Origin: Heterocephalus glaber
Taxonomy: Eukaryota > Chordata > Mammalia > Rodentia > Bathyergidae
Assembly (NCBI RefSeq): GCF_000247695.1
Contig: NW_004624855.1
Span: 2,791,093-2,855,092, forward strand
Length of the DNA: 64,000 bases
Direction of reading: 5' to 3'
Below, piece by piece: positions 12,601-27,600 of this stretch. Both the position numbers and the translations under genes were made by a program. The notes under the pieces are model-generated. The model did no database searches. It saw only the letters and a program-made list of their open reading frames with translations, and had not been told where the DNA came from. How positions within the stretch are numbered: position 1 is the stretch's first letter; each line of letters starts with the position of its first letter.

Positions 12601-15600
12601 GACTGGTGCAGAGAAAGCACTCAGAACACAGCAGCTGTTGTTACTGCTAACATAGCCACTGTCTTTATGAAGGCGCTTGGACTAGGTCTTGGACTTCATG
12701 ACACAAAAAATGGTGACCATTTCTGCTGCACAGCACACTTGCAAAAAATGCAAATGTTAAAAATTTAATAGAACAAAACAATGTTTATTATTGTACAGGT
12801 ACAAATCCTCTACGTTGAGTGTTATCATTATGTATATCTAAAACGTACCAATAAATGTTTTGCTTTAAAAAAAGAAACAAAGGAAATTTATAGAAAAACA
12901 AAAAACAGTAACTTTTATGATCTTTACCCATCCCAGCTTTAGCACCAAAGGAAATGTGATCAATGTTGGAGTAAAAACATTCCAGGTCTGAGAACAAGTG
13001 GTGGGAAGATAAAAGGATGCCCAGAGGAGAGAAAGGGGGCGGAGGGCAGCCAGTGGGGAAGTGGTACCTCAGGGCCACCTCCACAGGGAATTACATGGAG
13101 AGGAGTCATCAAAGGACAGGCACCAAGATGAGGGTCACGTGTATGCTACTGTGCCCCAGGGAAGGTGGGTACTGAGCATCCTGTGAAAACGCCAATGGAG
13201 CACAGACAGTCACGGACCACCAGGACTGTAGCTGACACCCCAGGGCTCTGAACTTACCTCTGTCCTCAGGAGGAAACCCTTTGTAGGTCAGTGTTAAGAG
13301 GCCCTCCGTGGACAGCTGGAGGCTCTTCTCAAATCCAACCGGCTTTTCCAGCTGCAAGTTCTTCAGCTCCTGTGTCTCAGACGTTGCCTCACAGCCAGAA
13401 GCGGGCTTTCCAGCAACAGTCCCACAGGCAGGCATGGTGCCACAGACATTGAACTAGAGGTCGATCAGTAAGGACCACAGAAGTGCAGTTAGGCTACATA
13501 ACTTACCACAAAGAGGAGTTCTAGCAACCAAAATCCCACTAGTTAATTATCTGTTATTTATTAATCAATTTACCAACTCTCCATGTATGGGCAGATAAGT
13601 CCTAAAGTTAGTAGGTAAGGCAAAAATCAAAGTCTAATTTATAGCTAAATGGATGCACCTTGAGACCATACTCTTAAGTAAATGCCAAATTGTTTGTGTG
13701 GTGTGAGAAACTGAAAGTGTAAATGAGGACCAAAATGTGTAATAGATATTGGGAAATAGGAAGAAAAAGTCCAAAGGGGAAGTNNNNNNNNNNNNNNNNN
13801 NNNNNNNNNNNNNNNNNNNNNNNNNNNNNNNNNNNNNNNNNNNNNNNNNNNNNNNNNNNNNNNNNNNNNNNNNNNNNNNNNNNGGGGTGGAAGGGCAGAA
13901 GAGAGGGAAGGGGAAGGGGAAAAAAATAAGAACCAAGATGTATCATGTAAAGGTACAAATTACCAATGATTAATGTGATCATAATGTATACCTAAAATGT
14001 ACCAATAAACTTAATAAAAAAAACAAAGTCTAAATAGCAATATCCATAAATTTGCTCTAAGGTTTAGTACACATGATTTTATTTATATAGCCCTGTTATC
14101 TATAAATGTGTAAGATTATCTTGCATGTAATAAAACAACATGTATAATAAAGGGAAGGTACATAAGTCATAACTACAAGATTTTTATAAAATTATATCGT
14201 TTGAATCATGTTCATCATAAGCAAATGTAAAGTAATGACCTACATTTTTTTAATTTATAAAAAAGAGAAATTTATTTCCTAACGATGTTATTTCATTAAA
14301 ATCCAGTTTACTATAGTTTTGAAGACAAAGCAGAATACATTCTTTGGAATGAAGATAAAGGAAAAATAGCAGTATCTGTTTTTGTTTTTGTACCGGGGAT
14401 CGAACTCGGGACCTTGTGCTTGCGAGGCAGGCAGTGGCACCACTGAGCTAAATCCCAGGCAGTTTCTAGCATTATCTGTTATTAACTGGCAAGGAATACA
14501 GAGTTCAGGACTACATATAGAAAGTGTTGTCCTTGGAGACTGTGGGTAACTTTAATGAACTGTCTCTATAATTCAAAGCAAACCGGAAATTCATCACATG
14601 GCTCTTACCACAAATGTCTTCCCAATGCCTGAGACCACATATCCTTGTGAACTGTTGAGTGGGCTAAGATTAAACACAAATCCACTGTTGGGGTCCCTTA
14701 TAGAGCAGGCCTACAGGAATCAAAAGGGAGAAAGAACACAGTCAATCTAATCCTACAGGAGCCACCTCCAGAAGCCTCCATATTTATAATTTACAGGGCT
14801 GGCCTTCCCATTTACTTTAAAAATCCTTATCAAGGGTCACGTGTGGTGGTCCACATTCATAATCCCAGCTATTCAGGAGGCCAAGGCAGGAGGATTGCAA
14901 GTTAAATAGAAGGCAGCTCGGTCAACTTAGCAAGACCCTTTCTCAAAATCAATATACACTCCTCTCTCTCTCTTCCCTCGCCCCCATGGTTTTTTTTTGT
15001 TTTGGGGTGGTACTGTACTGGGGACTGAACCCAGGGCTTTCACACTGAGCTACATCTCAAGACCCTTTATTTTGTATTTTGAGACAGGGTCTCTCAAAGT
15101 CACTAAGTTGCCTAGGCTGGGCGAGAACTTGAATTCCTCTTGCCTCAGCCACCCAGAGTGCTGAGATTATAGGTATGTAACCACCAGGCCCAGCAAAAAT
15201 AAACAACTTTTTTAAAAGGCTAGGGATGCAGCTCCATGCCAGAACATTTATCTGGCATGCATGAGCCCCTGGACTCAATCCCCAGTATCATAAACCATAA
15301 AGAAAAATCCCTATCAAAAAGGCAGCCTATCCAAACAGTTCCTTGCCTGTACTAAATGTTGTATTCACCTGCAAGCTCTTGAGCTCCCTAAGGTGAAAGC
15401 AGTAGGAACCATAAGAAACCCATAAATAATTTCCTAAAAAGCCCAAACACGTTAAGAAATCTCACGCTCTGCTTTTTATCTCAATTATTCACATATAGGT
15501 ACTGTCCTCTTTTGGGTATAATTAACTTTGCCCTGGGCCTCCTGTGCCCACCAAATGCAGGGGATGGGGCAGCGGTCACAGCTCCACAAGCACAGACTGT

Positions 15601-18600
15601 GGATGGGGCCCTGGCACCCCATGGTTCCCACCCTCACTAAGAACAACCTGAGCTGGGTCGTGGCTATGGATAAGCTACAGTTCATCTGCTGCACACTCTG
15701 CAGTGCAGTGGAGACATCAAGAAGGCAGGGAGGGAAACATAAAGAAACACATGCAGTACCATGAAAACAATTCCTTGCTTTGCAGAGGCAGGAAATGCCT
15801 CAGCGCAGCTTATGCTATACTCTGCAGGACACTGTGTGGCCAGGAGGAACCGGGCCAAGGCTAAACCATCCAGACCAGACCAGGCGCCACTCCTGTCACC
15901 TCAGAAGGAGAAGAGAAGCTGGAAGAGGTGGCTGGAAGCAGAGGGTGAGGGCCTTCAGTAGCCCATGAGTTACCGGCTCCATCCTATAGGTAAGGTCACA
16001 TGGAGCACATGGGCTCTGCCCTTTCGGTGACTGATTCCCCAATGTTTTATGGCAGCAGTGATGGAGGAGAGCAGAGCCACTGCCACATGGAAGGGCCGGA
16101 CTGGAGAGTAGAGAAGAGAAGGAATCTACATTGAGTGGGGAGTAAAACTGAGGGTCCTGATTCTGATCCTGGGACCTTGGTGTTGAACGGGAGCAGAGGA
16201 ATACATGACCTCAGGCGCCTGTTATCAACACAGAGGGATGATGACACCTTCAAACACCAGGGCTGGGGGCAGTTCAGAGCCAGACACCAGCTGGAGATGT
16301 CCAGCAGGAAGCTCAGCCAGAGGGCAGGAGAGAGCACACATACCTGGTCCGTGTCTGTCATTGTCTGGATGGGGCAGGCAGCCTCTGTGTTCCACAGGAA
16401 ACTGACCACACAGTCCCAGTTGAGAGAAAATATGGGGTGGGTGTTCTGAAAGGTCAAGCACAGGGTTAAGAGTAAGAGAATAGTGATCTGGTAAAGAGGG
16501 TGCAACCCCTTAGACAAAAGTGGCTAAAAGCCACTCAGTGTTTATTATGCATCACCATTCAACAGGCATTAGCTAATTACAATGTAATGTTTTCATTAAC
16601 CCTATAAAAGAAAGATCAACTCTCATTCTTGGATGTTAAGAAATTTGAGATCATGTCAGCAGTTCAGGGGAGAATTAGGATCCCAACCTCACTTTGAGAG
16701 TCCAAGCTGGTACTTTTCAAAAGCACTTTACAGCAAAAATTGAACTAAAAAAGCCAAACACAGACAGGTATGGTGGCGCACACCTGTAATCTCAGCGCTT
16801 GGAAGGCTAAAGCGGGCAGATCATCATGAGTTCAAGGCCAGCCTAAACTACATAGTGAGACCCTGCCTCAAAAAAGCAAAACAAACAAACCAAAAAAAGG
16901 CAAAACAAATCAGGCATGGTGGCGCACACCTATGATGCCAGCACTCTGAGGGGTGAGGCAGAAGGATCACTGTGAGTTCGAGATCAGCCTTGGCTACATA
17001 GTGAGTTCAAGGCCAGTCTGAACTAAATAGTGACAACCTGTCTCAAAAAACAAACAAAAAAAAGCAAAACAAAACAAAAAAAAGAAAAGCCAAACACAAA
17101 AGACTGCAGTACCCATGGTTTTGTGGATGCAAGCTCAGAATTAGGCCAAACTGACCTACATGTCAGAGGTCAGCAGAGGGGCTGATGGACAGAGAGGTGA
17201 GAAGGGTTTCTGGGTGGAACAAACATTCTATTCCTTGACATGGGTTCTAATTATAGGGATGTAGCCAATTTGTGAACAGAACTGTTACTAACTTATAATT
17301 TGTGTGTCCTAGTAAAACGTTTCCCCTAAAAGTGCTATGCTCCCTTTCTGGGAAAGTGTCACCTTCACCTTGGTCCTGAGGACTGGCACATTAGCGGTAC
17401 ATTAATGGGTGGCCCACACACCAGGAGCTACGCTGAGAGCTCTGCTGCCCTTCCCCACTGAGCCTTGCCACAAAGGGCCCACAGCCAGGGGCTGGAGGCA
17501 TCAATGAGCTACAGGGGAGAAAACTGGGGCCAGCATAGGGCAATCTCACCTACCCAGGCTCTCTGACTGCAGGCTCCAACTCAGCCTCAGCAGCCCTAGG
17601 AGCAAAACAGAAGCATCTGCCCCCTCAGCCTTACTATTGGTCTCAAGAAGTAACTGAGCCCTGGGCTATGGAACCCTTAGTCTAGAGTGTGCAGCACAGT
17701 GAGCACGATCTTGATTTGCTCTTGAGCAGCACCTGGGCACAGGGAGCAGCAGGATGTGTGTGTGCTGAAATCTTGGCGATGTGAAATCATTCTGAAGACT
17801 AAAGTATCACAGAAATGCAGGGAAAAGCAGAATCCAAGAGAACTTTTGGGAAGGACGAAGCATTGCAATGGCAATGAAAAATCAGAGGGGAGTCCATACC
17901 AGGGTTCCTAGAAGGGGATGCATAACCTGCCCAGGATGCAGAGCCAGCCAGGTGGCACTGGGAAGTGAGGGCCAACTCCTATAGTCAGAGAGAAGAAACA
18001 GGCAGCCCAGGCCCAGGGTGGACAGAGGAGAGTGAGTCTATAATCTCAAAGATGACCATGTCCTACTGAAAAGCAGGCCCATGCTCGGCCACCAGTCTCT
18101 CAATCCTCTCCGTGGATCGCAGCAAGGGACAAAGAGGACCGTGGGGTACCTGGACATGTGTGAATCAGCACCCACCACATAGGTGCAAAGTAGGAGTGGC
18201 TGGCTAGAGGGACCTATAACTGACCCTTAATAAGCAGACCGTAACTTAATTCATAATGAACATGACTTCCAGTATTCCCCACTAGGGATTTGCCTGCCTA
18301 CCTAGAAATTATTCAACACATGAGCCTAGTACTGTATAACTCTGAAATTCCTGGTAAAAAAATCAACTGGGTCTGTGATGATTTTTTAAAGTTCCGGACA
18401 TGGAGACGTAATGGACACAAAAAACATGCTTAATGTTCTTAATAACCCCACAGCTAAAATGGTCAATTTTATGTCGTGCATTTTACCACAATAACTGCAA
18501 AGCATTTTTCTGCAGAGAGCCTGCTATCCCAGGCAGTGCCTTACCATGCTCCCCCGGGAGCAAACAAGATGGAGTCTCGTGCTGTAGGTGGTGAGCCGGC

Positions 18601-21600
18601 CGTCGCTGGTGGTGCAGGCTGAGCCGTTCACATACTCCAGCAGGAGGCTGCCACTCTCCTCCACCACTGGGCCAGTCTTGGCCACTCCCAGGCTGCTGAT
18701 GGCGACAGTCTCGGTGAAGGTGCCCTGCAACACGAACATCTGTTAGCATCCATTAGCACTCAATGCAGTTGGTGCAGTATTGAAGGAGAGGGTTCAATAC
18801 TCATGGAAGTTACATCCCATAAGGTCCCCATGAACAACACATAATGAATAGTGAACCACTGGTCCCAAGGGAGCTATATTACACACCCACATACAAAGAG
18901 TGATCAACATGTATGGTGAATGTTTAAAGCATTTATTACAATAAAAGACACGCTGCCACTAGTCTCCCTAAAAATACTCCCCCTTGCTTCAAACATACTT
19001 ATCCCATCATTCTTGCCACTTTCTGAAGCAACTCTAGAAGTGTTCTTTCATGTCTTTACAAGGTATGAGCAAAACTACAGTGAATGCTGCTACCGAGTGC
19101 CATCCAATGGAAAGAGAGGCTCATAAAAACATTACGGTGTGTTCTCGTCCACCTTGTTCATTGGATCTGACACCATGCAACTTCTGGCTCTTCCTCATTG
19201 TCAAAATGACCATGAAAGGTCAACATTTTGAACTAATTCAGGACAATGAGGCAGCCATGACAACGCAAATAAGACATACACAAAAGACTTCCAGAACAGC
19301 TTCAGAAAGTATTAAGAACGATGGGGTAGGTGTGTTCAGAGTAATGGGGTGGAGGTGGTATTCTGAGGAGGATTAACAGCAATGTATCTTTTACTGTAAT
19401 AAATTTTTTAAAATTCCAACATTCACTGCATTTTTCAATTGCATCACTATCTCACATTGATTATAATCCTAAATCCTAAAACAACTCATGCTGACAGATT
19501 CTATTTTATTTTACAAAAAAGAAAAATGTGGCTCAGAAGTACTACGTGCAGATGCAGGACTCAAAGCTCCATCCAAACTGGCCCCAAACCAGAGCTTCTG
19601 GCCTAGCCTCCCCCATCCCTCCATCCTCTGAACACCTCAGCACAAGGGCAGAGCATCATGGTAGTCAACCTCAGGGAGAAACACGCCTGGACTACCATGA
19701 ATGTCCAAGAGTCACTAAGTGCTCTGTACATTGATTTGGGGGTTACAAAGGTTAATGAGGAGACAAATTCACAAATGGAGACTCCATGAATATTGAGGAC
19801 TGGCTATACTATGCGGCTATTACTCTAAATAAAGAAATTATACATGTGCTCAAATACACAAAACTGAGAACTCAATTCTTTTTTTTTTGTTTTGGTGCTA
19901 CAGATTGAACCCAGGCTTGTTCACTCAAGGTACGTGCTCTACCACTGAGCAATATTATATCCCCACCCCCAGAGAACTAAGTTCTTAAGCACCAGAGCAC
20001 ACCAGTCACACATGGCACGAAAAGTACATTCCTGGGACATTATTTTTTATAGAAGGCAACTTCCGGAATCCATCTATATCTTTAAGATTCACCTTTTACA
20101 ATACAACAAGGAAACACACAAAAGTTCTGGCCCATTCAATAAGAAGACCAAACACTGCTTAGCACCCCAAAGAAGTGCTAACACTTGGCTCTAGTTCATC
20201 CATAGCAACTCTCCCAAACCAATTTTCCCCACTAAGTAATCCAGAAAAGCTCTTGAAAGCAAACTTCTTCACTCTGAGCCCTTTTTTTATTTTGAGAAGG
20301 ATCTCATTAATTAAGTCTCTAAGTTGCCCAGGCTGGCCTTGAACCGGAATTCCTCCTGTCTCACGCTCCCAGACTACTGAAATTACAAGACTGGGAGTTA
20401 AAGATCTTTTTTACAAACATCTGTTGAGTCAAAGACTCTTGAATTCAGGCTAGACATAACCATGAGGGGTATCCTTTGCCCTTTACTTGATCAAAAGAAG
20501 CCAAGAGAATGGTGTTTTCTTTAAGTTTTAAATCTGAACAAAGACTCCAGTGTGAGGCACATTTGTTTGGGAGGCAGGCTAGTTTACTCGGAGGCCTGTT
20601 TCTACTCAGAGGGCTTCAGTGGAGCAGCCAGGCCTACTTTGATCTGAAGATCTAACACAAACACCTCCACCCACTGAGCCATGCACTTAGGCTGAATGAG
20701 ACACCCAAGGAAGACAGACGCACCTGATCGTTTTCATATTTCATCTGGCAAGCTGATGCATATCGATCACAGCCAGGCATAGGATTCAGGGGCCGGCACA
20801 CGTTTATATAGTATTTTTTCCAAGTGATATGCTCTCCTGAGTTGTCCATAGCATACCAGTTTCCTCCACGACCACCTTCAGACTTTGCCAGACTAAAATT
20901 TCAAAGCAAAATGTATACTTTTAAAGAGGTTAGACATCTCAGGCAGGCAATTTATTTCTAAGGAGTCAGAGAAATAAAGAACTATCAAATGAAATGTCTC
21001 CCACTGAACCACAAAAATGGGCTCCCTGTGACTCAGGATACAATATGATCACATGTGACCTTTACAAAGCTCCACACGAAGCAGACCTTCAATATGTGCC
21101 AACTCCCTGCACTGACAGTCAATGCCCTCAATAATGAAGCTATAGACTGAGGGCTCATGTGGCAAAGAAGAGGTGTTAAGCCGGGCATGGTGGTGCACAC
21201 CTATAATCCCAGTACTTGGGAGGGTGAGACAGGAGGATCGCCATGAAGTTTGAAGCCAGCCTAAACTACACAGAGAGTTCAAGGCCAGCCTGAACTACAT
21301 GGCAAAACCCTGTTTCAAAAAAAAAAAAGAACAGGTGTTAATAAGGAGGGGAAGAGGTTGAAGGGAGGGTAGGGGAGTGGGAAAAAAGAAGCAGCAAGAT
21401 ATATCATGCACAGGTACAAATCCCCTATGACGAATGTGATCATTATGTGTTTCTAAAATATATCGATAAAGAAAAAAAGAACAGGTACTACCAAGGGCCG
21501 ACCAGACCTATAAATTCTTCTGCTTCAATCTCCCCATCATGGTCCCACACAACCAGCACCAACATGACCTTTAACAGCTCTGTCATGCATTCACAAGTAC

Positions 21601-24600
21601 TACCTAATGACCTTGGCAACTATACAGGATGAAGGACTATGCTGGCTGATCCTGCTCACCTGGAGAGGTCATACTGCTCCAGTGTGGACGGGTCAGTCAC
21701 CACACACTCCAGGGGCTCCTCCGGGCAGGCGTAACTAGTATACCACCGGAAGTTGTAGGTAGAGTTGTCCTCTTCCTAATGACATGGAAATGACCAAGAA
21801 AGAAACAAGGATGGATGGTGCTATGGTTTGGACCTGGAATGTCACCCAATGACACATGGTTAAAAGCTCAGTCCCCACCATGCTGTCACTGAGGGATGGT
21901 GGAATCTTGAAGACGTAGGACAGAGGTAGGTTTTTAAGTCACTGGGATATGCCCTCAAAGGGGACTGTGGAATGCTGAACCCTTCTTCACTCTTCTCTTT
22001 TGCTTCCTGGCCATGAGGTTTTGCTCCACTGCATACTCCCACCCTGATGTGCTGACTCACCACAGGCCCAAAACAATGGAGCCAACCAATGAGGGGCTGA
22101 AACCTCCCAACACTGTGAGCCAAAATACACCTTTTTGAAGGTGATTATCTCATGCATTTGTTATAGTTACAAAAAGCTAAGAGAAAAAGGAAACATTCTG
22201 CAAAGACAGTATTCACAAAAGAACAAGGGCATCATTTGATAAGGAAAGTGTATGAAGGAAAGTTTACTTTGTCTACCTCCTTCAATTTTATTAAAAGAAT
22301 ATTCTTATTAAAAGTCAAAAATTAATATAGAGATTTGGCCTTGGTTAAGTGAAGATAAGGCGTGATTTCTGATGCTTTTCAATGATTTGTACTCAAAATC
22401 AACAGGGTTGTAAGACCACCACTGAGGTGCTTGGGTCATTGAATACAGAATGTAACAAGTGAATAAATATTGCCTACACATCCTTGCCAACCTACAAGGA
22501 ATAATTAAGGAGGTGATTTGGCCAGGAAACCAGACTAATAACAGTTCTGCTTCTAAATAAAAAGTCTACAGCAGGCTAAGGTATCCCCAGAGAAAACCAC
22601 ATGGACAATTCCTACCTGGTACTCAGGCAGACCTACTCCAGCATCTCGATCACAGAGGAAAGTGATCAGTGTGGATCTCAGTGTGTGCTTTTCATTATTA
22701 TAGGGTGTACCATCCTTGTAGCTCAGCTGTATCATCCCATCATAATATGAAAGTTTACCATTACTCAGTCCCAAGTTCCAATACTTCTTATTACTGAAAT
22801 AAACATATGAATGTCTCTCAGAAAAGCTGTCATGACCAGAAGGATTCCAGGCTGGGTGTCTACAGAAGGGCCAATGAGCAACGTGGAGGCATGCCCATGA
22901 CTAGGACCCAGGGCCACAGTCCATGGGATCCCCATATGTAGACTTATAACTGCAGGGGAAGGCTTCCTCTCTACCCCACCAGGACCCAAATTGACACTCA
23001 GCACGGCTGGCTTAAGGCATACACAACTCACTTCTTTTTAACTGATACTGCACAGAATAGAGATATACTGAAAAAGCACAAAATACATGAAGTAGGACAT
23101 TATGTAAGCCTGCTCCTCTTTCCCTGGGACATGGTTTGCTCTTTTTCTGGAGAGGTAAGGCTCCTGGCATCTGTAATTTTTAGGCCAAGTTTTCTGTTGT
23201 AAAGCAATAATGAGAACCTGCCTATTCCTGAACAAAAAGTCACAGAATAGGGCTGGGGATGTAGCTCAGTGGTGCCTCACCTGCTGGCAAGCACAAGGTC
23301 CTGAGTTTGATCTCCAGTACCACCAAAAAAAAGTCACAGAATAAACCCAGAATGGGCAGTCACTTACCTTTTTGAAATCTGGCAGGCCCCAGAGTCTAGA
23401 GGACAGGTGTGCACAGACACTGAGCCACAAACATTTATGTAAAATTCATACTTCTCTGTCTCAACTTTATAGGCACCATTTTTCTTTGTGAGAGGTGACA
23501 AATCAAAAGAAAATCCTAAGAAAGAATAAAAACATGAAAGTATGTAAGGTCAGTCAGAACACAGTCAACAGGGCAACTTCACCCCACAGTGTCAAGGAGC
23601 AACTTCTCAGGGGACTGGAAGAAGCGCGAAGGGCAGAGGAAACCCTTGCCCCTCAGGCTACCAGCCCTGCAATTACCACTGTTTTCCTTGGAATACTACC
23701 ATCCCATCCCTTTTTACTGCACTCACATACAGCCCTATTCAGAGCCTGTAACTGACAAACTACCAGTACGTCCAGGCAGGATGAACATGGTCCAGAGGCC
23801 TTCCTGGAACATCTCCCAAGACGGCTAGGACCCATGTGAAAAGCCTTGCAAACTTGCGTCCCCAAGTGCTACATCAACCAAACCCAACCCCAGCATGAAA
23901 TGAAGAAGGTATAATAGCTCAAGCCCCAAACATCAGATATTAAGAATTTCTGGGGAAAAAAACAAGAATTTTAGTCATATGGCATTAATGAAATCTGAAA
24001 GCAGCTTACCTCCAAGACACAATGTTTAGGGAAAAGGCTTAAGAGGTTTGACATCACAGTGAACAACAGAGGCACCGTTCAGATACACACCTGCCTGGGA
24101 ATCAAAGACCGTGCAGTTGTCTCCTTCAGTCTTCGACAGCACGCAGGCAGCAGCTGTGTGCCACTCAAACTCATAGAAGCAGCCACTGTCCCCAGAAGTC
24201 CTCAACATTGGAGCACTTTCTAGGTCACCTGGCAAGGTGGAAAAAATCAATCACTGATCAATCCCTTCTTGTTCTGTTCAAAACAGACTTGGAAGGGACT
24301 ACAGGAAATGAGGTATAGCACATTCAAGGTTAAAAATCGGTCCTAAAATACTGTATGATTTGATTCACATAGGCTATCTAGATTGGTCAAACCCAGATAG
24401 ACAAAGTGGAGCAGTGGCTGCCAGAGGCTGGAGCCCAAGGATGGAGAGCTATAGTTCAATGGTACCAAGTCTCAGTTTGGGACAATGGAAAAGTTCTAGC
24501 AATACACAGAGGTGCCGGGTGGGAACAAGGTGACTGTGCTTAATGATACTGAACTGCATACTTGTAAATGGTTAACATGGCAAATTTGAGGTTGTTTATA

Positions 24601-27600
24601 TTTTGCCACAATTTTTAAAAATGACTAAAATAATGAATTTTATGTTATGTATATTTTACCACAATAAAATAAGAAAAGAATAGTTCTAGTCTTTGACTTT
24701 CTCCCACAGTGGGGAATATATCCAAATGAAAGATTTCAGTGGGAGGTGTAGGGTGGATACGTACCTCACAATTTCTAACACTAGAAATGTGCTATTAATC
24801 CAGCAACAGGGAGAAAGCTTAATAGTAAAACCATACTAGGTCAACAAAGAAATCACTAGAACTTGTAAATAGAACTATACAGCCACAACAGTGTTCACAA
24901 AATACACTATTTGGAGGAACGTTAGAATGTATGAATATATGAAGATCTTGACTCAGTAGGCAAGTTAAAATGAATGCTGTGTTTAAATGGGGAGATCATG
25001 GGTAACATTTTTAAATCATTTATGGTTTTTCCCCTTTAGAGGAAGCTCAGCACCCACATCATTGACCCTGTATCATCAGTCCAACAGGACACCATGTGGA
25101 GATTCACAATTCATTTGGAAAAGAATAACACAACTGCCTACTGACACCACATGGCTTCTGCGTTTCTCGGTAGAAATCCAACTGACTGCCTCCCATCAGA
25201 GACTATAGCACTATGAGGGCTCAGCATCACACCTCTCTACCCAACCCCATCCACACAGGATAAGGAAGAGAAATGAGAAATGCCAATGCACCTCTGGCAA
25301 ATGCCACTAAAACATTCCTTTTTTTTTTAAATGTTTACTTGAAATCATTATGAACTGCAAACACGTACTTACAAAAAACTTGTTAAAGATTAGCTAAGCA
25401 TGGTAGCAAACACCTGTAATTCCAGCACTCAGGAGGCTGAAGCAGGAACACTGCCATGAGTTTGAGGCCAGCATGGGCTACATAGTGAGTTCAAGGCCAA
25501 CCTGAACTACAGAGTGAGACCCTGCCTCAAAAAAAAAGGGAGGGGGGGCGGGGATTTAGCTCACTGGTTCCGTCGCCTGCTTCACAAGTGCAAGGTCCTG
25601 AGTTTGATCCCTGGTACCAAAAAAAAAAAATTAAATATTTACCTGGCTTGCATATGAGAGTGATAGTAGTTGTTATTTTCTTGTCATCACCACAATTATC
25701 ACCATCTGAGTAGGAGAGTTGAATGTTTCCTTTCTCTTTTGTGGGAGAAGAGATAAATTTTCCCAGGCTTTTACTTCCCGTCTTATCTGGAAAGAGAAAG
25801 AAAAAGGAGAAGAGAAGAGAAATGAGTGAGAAATGACTGTGATGCTAGGCTGGAGGTATAGCTCAGAGGTAGAGTGCTTGCTTAACATGCAGGAGGCCCT
25901 AAGTTTGATTCTCAGCCCTATCAAAAGGGATAGGGGAGAGAAAGAAAGAAACGATGTTAACATTCAGCTGAGGCCCTGCAGGTACAGCACTGCCTTCTCC
26001 AACCACCTAACCTGGCACAGATGGGAATGAGATTTTCTTGGGTGATAAATGTGGAAGGTAACGGTCACAATGAGGACTCCAAGGCTATCTCCAGGGCTAG
26101 CAGGAAAGTGTCGTGAATGAGTGTCTTCCACAAGCACAAGAACAGAATGGTAGCACACAGGTCATCACCACTTGTAAATAACACTATCTCTGTTTCCAGG
26201 CCTCAGCTACCCTGGGACACAAGGGCTTCTGAGAGCACAACCAAGCAGTTAGGGTGTGTCCATGACTAGGCAAAAACACATTAAACCTGTCCAGCACTCA
26301 AGTAGGTGGCCACTGAGTTGATGGTTCATGTGCCCTTTGACTATGAAGTTTTAAAACTGTCCCTAAACCTTTCCTAAGACATGGAAATCTGCTTTCAAAA
26401 ATACATCACTGACTCTGAATACAGACTCACAGCTCCTTATGGAATGTTTAGAACAGATCTGCATCGGGCCGGGGATTTAGCTCAGTGGTTCTGCCGCCTG
26501 CCTCGCAAGCGCAAAAACCTGAGTTCAAGCCCTGGTACCAAAAAAAAAAAAAAAGAAAAAAGAAAAGAACAGATCTGCATTGCTCTTGTAGCCTGGTGTT
26601 ATCAAGATGCACTCTAAATTATAACATGCTGAACCTCTCCGTCAGAATGAGAAGTCTCCTCATGATAGCCACAGACCAAAACAATGACAGCAGAAGGAAC
26701 CTGAGGATATAGCACACCAAAAATTCCAAGATCCCACTTCCCTTAAGCCATAAGGGTTTTGAACATATTTAGGCAGTAAAACTATTTTTAAAAAAATCAC
26801 AAACACAAGTTTGTGTTTAACACAAGTAATGTCAATGTTATTCAAGTCACATAAAAAAAGATGGCTGCTGGGCACAGTGGCCACACCTATAATCCCAAAC
26901 TCTGGAGGCTGGTAAGTTCAAGGCCAGCCTGAACTATGCAGCAAGTTCAAAGCCATCCTGGACAATGGGGGGGGGGGGGGGTTGTCCACGTATTTTTCAG
27001 TGTGATAGCGTGATCATGTTCCCAGATAAGGCTTCAACCAGCCTCAGGTAGCTTGAGCCAACCTCAGGATTTCAGAGTACCAACATTTATGTCATTAGAA
27101 CTATTTCTTTACCATCTTCATATGTGACACCCAGAAAGAGGAGGCTTAGATGAACCACAAGAGGATTTTCTGTCACTCCACACAGGAAGCAGCTGGGTTC
27201 TGCTCACCCCAATCTTCCCGACTGTACTACTCACCCACAGCACACACAGCAGCGTCTTCGGGACAGCTTATGGCCTTGCCCTCCCGCAGCACCCTGTGAC
27301 AGACATTAATGAAGAAATGCTTCTTTTCTGCTGCTGTCTGGCTGCCATCTACTGCTTCCCAATTCTGTTCAGATTCTGTAATCAGAAAAAAGGTTCTTCA
27401 GACAAAGGCAATAAACTCATTCCCTGGGGGTCATACCACAAACGGTGACTAAGCCAAAGGTCAAGAGCCCACAGCTTACTAAGCACTTGGACAAGAACAT
27501 CCGCATTCCCATTTCCAGAACCCAGGAAGGCTGCTGGCGCAGAAACTCACAGAATGTGACAGATAATAAGCCATCCCGATGTGTCTTCAGAAGAACAAAC

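Larger units (their letters stand above)
3130..13257. other. IGF2R intron 22 (10.1 kb), repeat-filled
   Basis: Largest complete intron in the window. It holds SINEs, an old minus-strand LINE-1 with younger elements nested in it, MIR fragments and LINE-1 3' ends, all listed separately. From 3130 to about 3840 I see unique-looking sequence without a recognised element. Long frames there show no known protein. Confidence 0.85.

Noticed and set aside
13634..13982. Frames passing through the N block
   Set aside because: They are artefacts of translating undefined bases.
26466..26545. ID elements as functional tRNA-Ala genes
   Set aside because: The tRNA-like body has a broken D-arm and acceptor pairing, and carries A tails and target duplications. 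These are SINEs.
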